A stretch of DNA of 64,000 bases, taken from assembly GCF_050003625.1 (NCBI RefSeq), contig NC_134397.1:96642162-96706161 (forward strand), written 5' to 3'. The notes beneath the pieces are model-generated. The model did no database searches, had not been told where the DNA came from, and saw nothing but the letters and a program-made list of their open reading frames with translations. Positions 54,738-64,000 of this stretch are shown here, piece after piece (the first letter of the stretch is position 1; every line of letters begins with the position of its first letter). The DNA is from Haematobia irritans. Taxonomy: Eukaryota; Arthropoda; Insecta; Diptera; Muscidae. The position numbers and the translations under genes are program-made.

Positions 54738-56948
54738 ATGGCGGACTACTTCGATGAACTTGGCCACACCCCAACGGGCCCTGAAGGAGCAAATGATTTC
54801 GACAGAAATTACAAGCGTTTGCAAATCCTCGCAATTATGAACGGAATTGATATGGAAATAGAAGTGCCAGAGGCATCGAAAAGAGCTATAGCCGAGTTAC
54901 CCATTCACGAGATAACAGTTGACGATGACAAAGGTGACCTTGAATGCGCAGTTTGCAAACAACCAGCCGAAAACGGGGATCAATATAAAATTTTGCCATG
55001 TAAACATGAATTTCACGAGGAGTGTGTATTATTGTGGTTAAAGAAGGTAATGTCATATTATTGCCCAATATTTTTTTCTTTTTTTTGTAATTTTACTTTA
55101 TTTCATTTTAAGTTTTACTACTAACCCCCATTTTCATGATGCTTCGTTAGAGCAAGGTTAGCTGACCAACTTTCGAAGCGTACAACAGGTACGTGTATAA
55201 ACCTGCCCATGAGTAAAGAAATTGACTACTAAACATTTTTTAGTCAAAATTATACTTTTAACCCTTTATCACTCATGAACTCCGATTTGTATTGGAGATG
55301 ATAACAAAAAAATAACTTTAAGGACCCACGAACCTTGAATTAAAACCTCACGATTTCATGTTATTTACAAAATTCTATAATGGTATATACGTATAATCGT
55401 GTTAATTGTCATACAATGTATGCTGGGTAGTTAGTCTTTTTTGATTGTGTGGGCCTCGTTGCTGCAGAGCTTTCGGCATGGTATATTTAACGGAAAAAGA
55501 GTGTCGGTGTTGTTGATTCTGGATTGTCGTTGATACAGTTTATTCGGTGTCGCACAGTGGTTTCAAATCGTTTTTTTAAATAACTCTGCAACTTTGACTT
55601 CATTAACTTAATTTATCTATCTTGATTGAAAAGTTAATTGTATAAATTAATTTATTGATTGAAAAAATTTTCAATTTCAATCAACTTTTTAATTGAAAAT
55701 GTTTTGGTGATATTTTTTCTGTGTATGTAGGTCTGGTACTGAGTATAAGTACAATGGTACGATATGAAGAAGAATTAAATGATTTTATGTACGGACGAAT
55801 ACATTTTGTTCCACACTGTGGACAATATAGGTCCAAACAATTTCAATTTTTTAAACTTGGTCCGATGGTGGTCATTTTTATCAAATGAATCATTTTTTCC
55901 AATTTTTTTTTCTAGCATTTTATTCCATATTCAATATCCAAAACTATTTGAGTTACCATTTTCACAACCGTGGTGCAATGGTTAGCATGTCCGCCTTGCA
56001 TTCGACCAAACACCAAAAAGTTTTTCAGCGGTGGATTATTTCACCTCAGTAATGCTGGTCACATTTCTGAGTGTTTCAAAGCTTCTCTAAATGGTTTCAC
56101 TGCAATGTGGAACACCGTTCGGACTAGAAGTGTGCACATGAGTAATATTTTACTCACGCACACTCACGACGGAGAAATCTTACTCACGCACACTCAAGCA
56201 CAATATGGTTTGGTAGGACTCACGCTCACGCACACTCACGAAAAGAAAATTTGTCACTAAAATTGTAAATGAATTCAACTCGTAAGCGTTTTATGTCTGT
56301 GGACGGGTTTTTTTCGTGAGTGTATTTTTCCGAAATTCGTAACTCACGCACACTCACGAAAAAATTATTTTCGTGACTCACGCTCACGCTCGACTTTTGG
56401 GTTGTTAATCACGCTCATGCACACCAACGCCGTTGCCATCAGCGACTCTAAACGTCTATTCAACATATTTGTTTGAAATTATATTTATGAAGCATCGATG
56501 TCACTAACATAATATAATATAATCTAACATATTAACATTATATTTTTGCGCATTTTCAAAACACATAGTTGTTATTCAAGAACATATGAAAAACAAACTT
56601 TTTTGACCGTGCAGTTATGAGAGATTAAGTTTTATGAGCCAATATAGCAAATGTCTCTCAAAAATTGTCCACTTTTGAGAGGTGTCCAAGTTTGAGAGGT
56701 TTCGTCGTATTCGTGTTCATTCGGTTTAATTTCATTGTTTGTTTGTATAATTTTAAAGCTTGATTACTAACCATTTTATTTCCATTACTTTAAAATGTAT
56801 TTTATATTTACAGGCTAATTCTTGTCCATTATGTCGCTTTGAACTGGAAACGGATGATGAAGCTTACGAAGAACTTAGACGCTATCGCCAAGATGAATCA
56901 AACCGAAGAGAACGACAAAGTAACCTATTAGATTCAATGTTTTCTTAG
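54738..56948 (+). CDS. RNF181-type RING-H2 E3 ubiquitin ligase, two exons (54738-55046, 56814-56948)
   Basis: Spliced protein of 147 residues: 103 codons in exon 1, a GT-AG intron (donor AAG|GTAATG, acceptor TTTACAG|GCT, phase 0) and 44 codons plus stop in exon 2. The RING-H2 ligands are C70, C73, C88, H90, H93, C96 in exon 1 and C107, C110 in exon 2 (ECAVCKQ, LPCKHEFHEEC, SCPLCRFEL), so the intron splits the RING finger. The N-terminus MADYFDELGHTP and the acidic, Arg-rich C-terminus fit the RNF181 family, small cytosolic E3 ligases; I recall the fruit-fly homologue (CG7694) as the same size. The start has a good context (ACAATGG). The unspliced frame would end at 55124 in AT-rich intron. 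Confidence 0.93.
55966..56127 (+). mobile_element. Truncated SINE
   Basis: Head 'accgtggtgcaatggttagc', then a deletion that removes the B box ('gccttgcattcgacc'), body to 'gttcggact'. The 3' half is missing. Confidence 0.8.
56140..56440 (+). repeat. CACACTCACG-type simple array
   Basis: Degenerate units of 'actcacgcacactcacga' recur at 56153, 56183, 56219, 56341 and 56370. The 'agtaatattttactcacgcac' block at the start contains a small palindrome (AGTAATATTTTACT). No coding sense. Confidence 0.75.
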
Positions 56949-58080
56949 ATACATTCCTTTTTTGTCCGTTAACATATAAATATGTCCAAGGGTTAAATAA
57001 AATAATTTTTGGTGATTGGAGTGTTGGCGTTTGCTTTATTTCGTTTTATTTTATCAGCTAAGTAATATTCGTGTGAACATAAGACTAGGAAGGCCTCTGG
57101 GTGGGGGCTTAGACCCCCCCCCCCCCAGAAGAATTTTAGCTCCCCCAGAATTTGAAAACCTATTTTTTCCATTGTTTTTATATAAATAAAAAATAAAAAT
57201 AAATAAATAAAATTAAACAAGTAAATACACAAAGTTGCGCTAAAGACTTTCATGCACAATCGAATTACTTGGGTTGTGGTAGCAGTTGCCGATGGCAATA
57301 TAGTTTTATTTCTTAACGTTGTCTTCTAAATTGTAAGTTAGTTTCTTTATTATAAGTGAATGCTTGACGTCTGATATTTATGAAATAAAGCTGTGGTTGA
57401 ACTTATGATTTGAGTTTTTATATTTATGTTTAGTTTAATATCTAAAGCCCATTTACTATTTAATTAAATAAATAGTAATTGATATTAAAACTATTCTTCC
57501 ATAAATGCACATATTAATAATGCTGCAACAAAGTGTCGCCAAAAAACTAGTGAAAAATTTCTTTTTGTGTATCGGAGTGGTGCAAAATTGGCGGAGAAGT
57601 GATGACTGTAATATGAACTGTCATAGGAAGGATGTCCACAATTTCAGCAGCCGTTGCACTAAATTTACATCACTTTTTAAGGTGTGATCCGAATTTAGTG
57701 TTTTGAATGTGAATTAAAAAATTTTGTGATATTTTCCCGTATAAATTATTTTAAATGCATTCCAATGGAATATTTTCAAAAATTATCGATTTTTTAGCAT
57801 TCTTTCGGCAATATAGCATTCTTCGCCATTTGAATAATTTGTACCATTTTATTAATTCTTTTTAACCTATTTGAAAAAAATATTAATGGGTATTTTGACA
57901 AAACGAGCTATAAAAAAATTTAATTAGTTAAATTTCCTGTGTAGTTAAAATAATTAACTTTGAACAATTCCTTTAGAACAATTTCCAATTTTTTGCTGGG
58001 AAAAAGTGTGGAACTACTTGTTATAAACACAAAGAGTTCTATTTTACAACTGAAGTTTTATTTCAATGTCTATATACTTA

Positions 58081-58176
58081 CCCCCATATGCAAAAAAGTT
58101 AAAGAAAACTTCAAGCCTACTTTTACCAAATAAATTCCTTCGATAAACTGTCAATAAATTATTTTACATATGGGCA
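58081..58176 (+). mobile_element. 96 bp MITE in the 3' LTR
   Basis: Present in the left LTR and absent from the right. TTA on both sides (58078-58080, 58177-58179). Ends CCCATATGCAAAA and CCCATATGTAAAA (inverse). Confidence 0.75.
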
Positions 58177-58576
58177 TTAAAATATAAAATTATAAATGTA
58201 ATTTGAATAGCCTACCTGATTATAGATATAAGTTGAAATACAAGTATAATATTAACAAGTATTATTACAACATCTTCCTTTTTTTAATATAAATAGAAAC
58301 ATCGCCATAAATAATAAATGTAAATAATTTTTAAACAAATACTTAATACATACAAAAACTACAATTTTCAATATTTTAACTTATTTGGAGGTTTTATGAT
58401 TCTTCCACTTCTCGACCTGATTTGATTATTAGTTGTGTTCGTATCGTCAGTGTTTTCAATACCGCTGTTATTGTTATTTTGTATGTCGGATGTATTCATG
58501 TGGCTATTCCTTTTCTGATTAATCTCTAAAAAATGCTGTCTATTTCTTCTAAATGTTACCCCTTATTGATCCTCAA

Positions 58577-61105
58577 TCATATATGACCTAGGTTGTTCAC
58601 ATTTTCTACAATGGTACCTGGAAGCCAACCGGATAATGGATTTTTCTTGAAATATGTTTGGCTACCTATCTCAATAGGTTTAATTTTTTCAGATTTTTTA
58701 TTATAATGATACGATACTGCAATAAAGACATAACAATCTCTTCCAGTCTCACGACATTTCTGTAAAATCTTCTTTATAGTCTGTACACTTCTTTCTGCTA
58801 GGCCATTTGATCTTGGCAAGTAATGACTACTATTTTGGTGATCAATGCCCCAATCGACACAAAATTGTTTAAATTGTTTAAAGCATTAGCAACCCCTTTA
58901 TTTTTAAAAAGCGAATACTTCAATTGTATCGGAATTAATTTACATCTATCTTGTCCTTCGTAAACTTCTTTTTTACATACTATCACGTCTTTGCATTTAA
59001 ATGTTAAATTTTCTACGATATTATTATAAATACTAATAACATATTACTTTTCAAAAATCATTAATTATATAAACTATTACTATTTAAAAGAAATGTTTTT
59101 CCTCAATTTTTTTTATAAAATTTCCCATTATATAAATTATTGTAATCCTAGTTAAGATGGATATTATTTCAACTATTGAAATCTGCACTATAGTTATAAG
59201 ACATTGTCTTGCTGTGTAGAAAAACAAATAAATAAATAAATGCCTGAGAATTATATGGGGGTCCATTATCAGATATCATTACTATCGGAATACCATGTCT
59301 CGAAAAAATACTCTTCATTTTCAAATCGGAAATCTCTATATATTTAGAAAAGTAATCAACCACCAAAAGATAATGTCTTCCTTCAAATTCGAAAATATCC
59401 GTTCCAACTTTGAACCATGGAATTTGCGGTATCTCATGATTTTTCAATACCTGCTTCGGATTAGCATTTTTGTACTTTACACAAATCTCACAAGCAGATA
59501 TTAAATTGTAAATATCATTGCTTATATTCGGCCATTAAATGCAATCTCGTGTTAAACCTTAGCATCTCTGTATGCCCTAATGTCCCTCATGTAATCTATT
59601 CAACATATATGATCTGAGTGCTTTTGGTATAAATAATCTGTTGTTCTTGAAAAGAAGCCCATCTATTTCATGAATTTCATCTTTAAAACTGAAGTACGGT
59701 AAAACTTCCTTTTCGCACAACTTTTTACTCTAAGGCCATCCGTTCGTAAAATAATCACTTAGCTTTTTGAACAGTTCATCCTTTCTGACCGCATCCCTAA
59801 TACGGTAAATTTCATTTTCCGTGCAATGTTAACAATCAAAGAATTGCAATGTAGATTCACTTCGCTCTCGAAAGTGTATCCGCAAAATGAAGAAATTTTC
59901 CTGGTTTATATCTAACATCTAAATCATAAGCCAAGAGACGCATCATGAAGCGTTGTAGTCTCGCTGGAATCTTATGCAAGGACTTTTTAAAAAGTGACAC
60001 TAGTGGCTTGTGATCGGTCTCAACTATAACCTTTCGCCCATACACATACTGATGAAACCGGGTAAAGAAAGCATCAACAGACGTGTCAACTCCTTTCTTG
60101 TATCATAGTACGTCAAGACAGGAGCTTTAGTTATTTCCATTTTCAATTGATTAAATTCTTTTTCCTGAGCCTCTTCCCAGTACCACAGAACCTCCTTTTT
60201 CAATAAATCTCTTAAATGCTTATTTTTTGCCGATAAATTAACGATAAATTGGCCTAAATAATTCACCATTCCCAAAAATCTTTGAAACCCTTTTACATTA
60301 TTTGGACGTGGCATCTGCAAAATAGATTTTATTTTGTCATTGTCAGGACTAATACCTTGTTCGCAAAATGTGTGCCCGATAAACTTAATATGCCTTTTCA
60401 AAATGTGTGACTTTGTCTTATTAAAACGTAGACAAACATGTCTCGCTCTGTCCAATACCTGGCGAAGAATAACATTATGTATATGATCAATCCCTTAATA
60501 TCTCCAAAAAGACGAACCAAGACGAAATATTTCTGGTGCTGAGTTTACCCCAAAAGGTAAACGTAGAAACCGGTATCTACCAAATGGTGTGCTGAAAGTG
60601 CAAAGACGTGATGAATCATTATCAAGTGGTATCATCCAAAATCCAGAACTTGCATCCAATGTGCTAAAAAACTTAGAGCCACTCATCTGTGATGTACATT
60701 CGGAAAAGAATACCTAGGTCTCACAATAGACTTGTTTAAATTACATGGATCTAAACAAACTCTCAGTGATCCATTACTTTTCGTAACTAAAACTATTGAA
60801 CTTACCCACTCAGTTGGCTCATGCACCTCTACAATCACACCCATTTTTTTTTCATTCGTTCTAGCTCAATCTTTAAAGTTTCTAAAAGACTAAATGGAAT
60901 CCTACGAGGGGGACCTACAACAGGGACTGCATTATCCGTTAGCTTCAGACTACATTCTTCTTTTAAATGGCCAAGGCCCTCAAACACGTCGGAATATTGT
61001 TCAAAGATATTGCACTTATTGATAGATTTTGTTAACCTAATCAAATCCATCTTCGCTGCCAAATTTAATCCTAGAACAATGTTACATTCCATATCAAGGA
61101 CATAA
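58577..61105 (-). pseudogene. Gypsy-like pol: RT, RNase H and integrase remnants
   Basis: Minus-strand pieces: linker to RT (61092-60835, PRRIPFSLLETLK), RT palm (60686-60495, FFSTLDASSGFWMIPLD, FGRYRFLRLPFGVNSAPEIF), RT thumb (60455-60024, FIGHTFCEQGISPD, FLGMVNYLGQF), RNase H (60045-59857, VETDHKPLVSLF, LRYKPGK-like VRYKPGK), integrase (59447-59230, VGTDIFEFEG, VDYFSKYIEI, MISDNGPPYNSQAF; then 58819-58577, RSNGLAERSVQTIKK). The RT active-site box is lost near 60470, where the frame reads IIYIMLFF. About 370 bp (58870-59240) of unrelated AT-rich DNA splits the integrase. Dead copy. Confidence 0.85.
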
Positions 61106-61326
61106 AACTCTTCTTGACATTAAAATTGTCCGAATTTTAGATGTACATAAACCCTTCCAATTACGGGAAATTGTTCCCCACTAAATGTAAGAATTCTATT
61201 ACTAAAATTCTTATATACTTTCTTAATATTATACCTACACAAGAGTCCAACTGGCATAAGATTTGCTTGCACACCTGAATCCACCTAACATTGAATAGGT
61301 TTTCCGTTAAGCTCTACGGCAATGTT

Positions 61327-62231
61327 TTATTCTTTCATTTCGCTTTTCTTGTCCGGTGCATGCACTAGCCCCACAAATAGGTCTTCAGAATCGTTGACTT
61401 CTTCATCTTTTGCTGCGTTGTTTTGATTCACACTTTTTACAAATTTGTTTTGGCGAAATTTTTCTTTAGAAAGGCACATCCCAGCAAAGTGAGTTGGCTT
61501 CTGGCATAAATAACAAACTGCAGGACATTTTTTATGTGATTTTGTCCACACTTACTACATTTTTCTTGAGAAGGTTTCATTTGACGATTGATGGGGGCTT
61601 TGCTATTTCTTAAAGCAGACACCATAGACTCCGGATTTTCAGAGATTTCTGCTACATCCTCTCTAGCCCGTTCAATGCTATTTGCAATGCTTTTACCCAT
61701 GTTATATTTCCCTCGCTTAAAAGTCGTTCCTTGACTTGTTTGAAATTTCGAGATAATCCACATATAAATATTTATATCTTTAACCAAATCTTCCCGCAGG
61801 TCACCGAACTCACATGTCATACTTAAGTTCTGCAAAACGGTTGCATATTGATTAATGGTTTGATCTTCGTCTTTTTTTCGTAAAGAAGTTATGTCGCTCC
61901 ATTGCAAGATTGGTTTTGGGTGTAAAATAGGCTTGAAATTTATTCGAAAGTCCTTCAAATTTCACAGTTTCCATATCCAAATTGAAGGAATTGAATACTT
62001 CTAAAGCACCTGGCCCCATATGGTACAAAAGTATAGCAACCTCCGTTGGTCATTTTGCTGCTCCAAATTAGTTGCAATTAAAAAAATTTTGAATGCTTTG
62101 CTCCAATTACGCCATTCTAAAGCCATGTTTCCATTTTGCGTATTAAACGCTGGTTTGCTTGCAGCAAAGGAGAATATTTGCTTTTCCATTATTTCACTGC
62201 TTCTGTTTGATTTGTCTTTTCCAGTCGCCAT
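61327..62231 (-). pseudogene. Gypsy-like gag with zinc knuckle
   Basis: Start MATGKDKSNRSSEIMEKQ at 62231, then frames 61958-61437 and 61551-61327. The nucleocapsid CCHC knuckle is CYLCQKPTHFAGMC (C-x2-C-x4-H-x4-C); an earlier degenerate one is CSKCGQNHIKN. Frameshifts near 62000 and 61540 break it. Confidence 0.8.
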
Positions 62232-62417
62232 TTAGTTCTTTTTTTCTTTAAATTTTAGGTATGTCGATTATTTTTCCAAGTACACACCTGACACCATGTT
62301 ATAAACACAAAGAGTTATATTTTACAACTGAAGTTTTATTTCAATGTCTATATACAGTTTGTCAAGAAAGTGTTTTGACAATGGGATAAAAATTATGTTT
62401 TGTTCCAAAATTAAATA

Positions 62418-63350
62418 AAGGGTGATTCTTTTGAGGCTAGGATTTTCATGCATTAGTATTTGACAGATCACGTGGGATTTCAGACATGGTGTCAAAGAGA
62501 AAGATGCTCAGTATGCTTTGACATTTCATCATGAATAGACTTACGATCTGCCACAACGTCGAATTTTCAGTGAATGGGCCCTAGAAAAGTTGGCAGAAAA
62601 TCCGCTTTTTTATCGACAAATTTTGTTCAGCGATGAGGCTCATTTCTGGTTGAATGGCTACGTAAATAAGCAAAATTGCCGCATTTGGAGTGAAGAGCAA
62701 CCAGAAGCCGTTCAAGAACTGCCCATGCATCCCGAAAAATGCACTGTTTGGTGTGGTTTGTACGCTGGTGGAATCATTGGACCGTATTTTTTCAAAGATG
62801 CTGTTGGACGCAACGTTACGGTGAATGGCGATCGCTATCGTTCGATGCTAACAAACTTTTTGTTGCCAAAAATGGAAGAACTGAACTTGGTTGACATGTG
62901 GTTTCAACAAGATGGCGCTACATGCCACATAGCTCGCGATTCTATGGCCATTTTGAGGGAAAACTTCGGAGAACAATTCATCTCAAGAAATGGACCGGTA
63001 AGTTGGCCACCAAGATCATGCGATTTGACGCCTTTAGACTATTTTTTGTGGGGCTACGTCAAGTCTAAAGTCTACAGAAATAAGCCAGCAACTATTCCAG
63101 CTTTGGAAGACAACATTTCCGAAGAAATTCGGGCTATTCCGGCCGAAATGCTCGAAAAAGTTGCCCAAAATTGGACTTTCCGAATGGACCACCTAAGACG
63201 CAGCCGCGGTCAACATTTAAATGAAATTATCTTCAAAACGTAAATGTCATGGACCAATCTAACGTTTCAAATAAAGAACCGATGAGATTTTGCAAATTTT
63301 ATGCGTTTTTTTTAAAAAAAAAGTTATCAAGCTCTTAACAAATCACCCTT
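62418..63350 (+). mobile_element. Tc1/mariner-type element, 933 bp
   Basis: Third copy of the AAGGGTGATT-ended element, with TA at 62416-62417 and 63351-63352. It is the innermost level of the nest and differs from 51077-52008 by only a handful of bases, so both are recent. Confidence 0.9.
62590..63243 (+). CDS. Transposase catalytic domain lacking the DNA-binding end, 217 residues
   Basis: Differs from the protein at 51249-51902 at only three residues (Met for Ile in KMEELN, Ile for Thr in CHIARD, last residue Thr). The catalytic motifs FSDEAHF, QQDGATCH and CDLTPLDYF are kept. The same N-terminal loss and in-frame stop are seen upstream. Confidence 0.75.
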   Translation: MAENPLFYRQILFSDEAHFWLNGYVNKQNCRIWSEEQPEAVQELPMHPEKCTVWCGLYAGGIIGPYFFKDAVGRNVTVNGDRYRSMLTNFLLPKMEELNLVDMWFQQDGATCHIARDSMAILRENFGEQFISRNGPVSWPPRSCDLTPLDYFLWGYVKSKVYRNKPATIPALEDNISEEIRAIPAEMLEKVAQNWTFRMDHLRRSRGQHLNEIIFKT

Positions 63351-63853
63351 TATAATGAAATTTAAAAAAAAAATTTTATTATGTATTTTGCAAAGTATAC
63401 ATACGTACACAGAATTAAAAATTTAATAAAATATTTAATATTTCAATTATTTCTAGAAGTTGAAATAGTTGGCAATGTCAAAAGACTTTCTTGACATACT
63501 GTACTTAAAATATAAAATTATAAATGTAATTTGCATAGTCTACCTAGTTATAAATATAAGTTGATAAAGAAGTATAATATTAACAAGTATTATCACAACA
63601 CTACTATTAGTTGCTTTATTAAAAATTAATTGTCTAGTTATGTTGAAGTATGATTCTTTATTCATTTTTATAAAATAAAACATTAATTGAACCTATAAGT
63701 GTATTCGTTTTTAGCTAGGGGGGATATAGCCCCCACCCTCCTCTCGCCCTATGAAAATTGTCTAGCTACGCTAATGCGTGAGAAAGGTGAGTACTAGACC
63801 TCAAAAACACGTTTCTGTAGCATATTTTCCCAAGCATCAGCCAAATGTAGCAG

Positions 63854-64000
63854 CCCTTCCAGCGTTTCAAATTTCCATTTCATCCTCATCGCTACCACAG
63901 ACTCGTATGTGACACTACAACAATCGCCAACTGCGATGGGGGAAGCGTATCAAAATGTACATGAAAGTATGTTGCTATCACTATTGTTACAAAGGCCTTT
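63854..64000 (-). mobile_element. End of the CCCTG-type element, cut by window end
   Basis: It starts CCCTTCCAGCGTTTCAAATT and matches, inverted, the right 150-180 bp of the element at 31991-33298 (shared 'atcctcatcgctaccacag', 'caatcgccaac', 'cactattgttac'). The rest lies outside the window. Confidence 0.7.

Larger units (their letters stand above)
55047..56813 (+). other. Intron of the RING gene with repeats
   Basis: 1767 bp. It contains a short repeat near 55125-55160 (also at 10083-10115), a truncated SINE (55966-56127) and an array of CACACTCACG motifs (56140-56440). The acceptor has a pyrimidine-poor but usable tract ('attttatatttacag'). Confidence 0.85.
62355..63501 (+). mobile_element. 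212 bp Tc1-like MITE in the 5' LTR, carrying a Tc1-type element
   Basis: Ends CAGTTTGTCAAGAAAGTG and inverse of CAGTATGTCAAGAAAGTC, with TA on both sides (62353-62354, 63502-63503). The other LTR lacks it and gives the empty site 'ctatatactta'. Length is 212 bp without the 62418-63350 insertion. Confidence 0.85.
58019..63600 (-). mobile_element. Ty3/gypsy-like LTR retrotransposon
   Basis: LTRs 58019-58272 and 62297-63600 (each with its own insertion; native length about 155 bp) start TGTTATAAAC and end CAACA. The 5 bp duplication is CTACT (58014-58018, 63601-63605). Minus orientation: primer-binding site TGGTGTCAGGTGTG next to the right LTR (62283-62296) and purine tract AAAAAAAGGAAGA next to the left LTR (58273-58285). 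gag, RT, RNase H and integrase remnants lie in order. Confidence 0.9.
57079..63776 (+). mobile_element. hAT-like element (outermost level of a four-level nest)
   Basis: The flanks CGTGTGAA (57071-57078) and CGTGAGAA (63777-63784) are an 8 bp duplication with one change. Ends CATAAGACTAGGAAGGCC and the inverse of CATTAGCGTAGC. The left part (57079-58018) and right part (63601-63776) match 25913-26971. It lies about 130 bp after the RING gene stop, beyond the AATAAA at 56996. Confidence 0.85.

Noticed and set aside
56140..56440. CACACTCACG array as a CRISPR-like array
   Set aside because: Units are degenerate, spacing is irregular, there are no unique spacers of constant size, and the host is a eukaryote.

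Overview
The window looks like nuclear DNA of a higher fly, probably a muscid such as a horn fly, stable fly or house fly. The evidence is two host genes that read as fly orthologues (the Ste20-group kinase frayed and a RNF181-type RING E3 ligase), short introns, AT-rich non-coding DNA, and an irritans-type mariner closely resembling the horn-fly Himar family. The species call is inference. Only about 3 kb is host coding sequence; most of the rest is transposable elements of many classes inserted into one another.

Layout. 1-14.6 kb: a window-edge Tc1/mariner copy, old MITEs, two tRNA-derived SINEs and a LINE remnant broken by a mariner. 14.9-17.1 kb: frayed, with Ste20 kinase domain, S-motif and C-terminal docking domain. 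17.1-20.5 kb: its 3' flank. 20.5-33.7 kb: one ~1 kb hAT-like element blown up to 13 kb by insertions. The largest is a full-length LINE (APE, RT, RNase H), itself carrying a second hAT-like copy of the same family, a BEL/Pao-like LTR element, a SINE and another DNA element. 33.8-39.8 kb: a composite repeat with inverted ends, a ~30 bp minisatellite and a 153 bp array. Inserted in it is a complete Transib-type transposon (33946-36734) with an intact 634-residue RAG1-like transposase, recombination-signal-like ends and a 5 bp target duplication. 40-53 kb: MITEs, a Ty3/gypsy end, a DD37E Tc1 element, a Penelope-like fragment, a second mariner and a second LINE copy. 54.7-56.9 kb: the two-exon RING gene. 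57.1-63.8 kb: a four-level nest (hAT, gypsy LTR element, 212 bp MITE, Tc1-type element) in which every level keeps its target duplication.

The host genes are single-copy housekeeping or signalling genes and do not form an operon. The mobile elements relate to each other through insertion order and through the likely dependence of SINEs and MITEs on the LINE and DNA transposases. The most notable item is the intact Transib/RAG1-like element.
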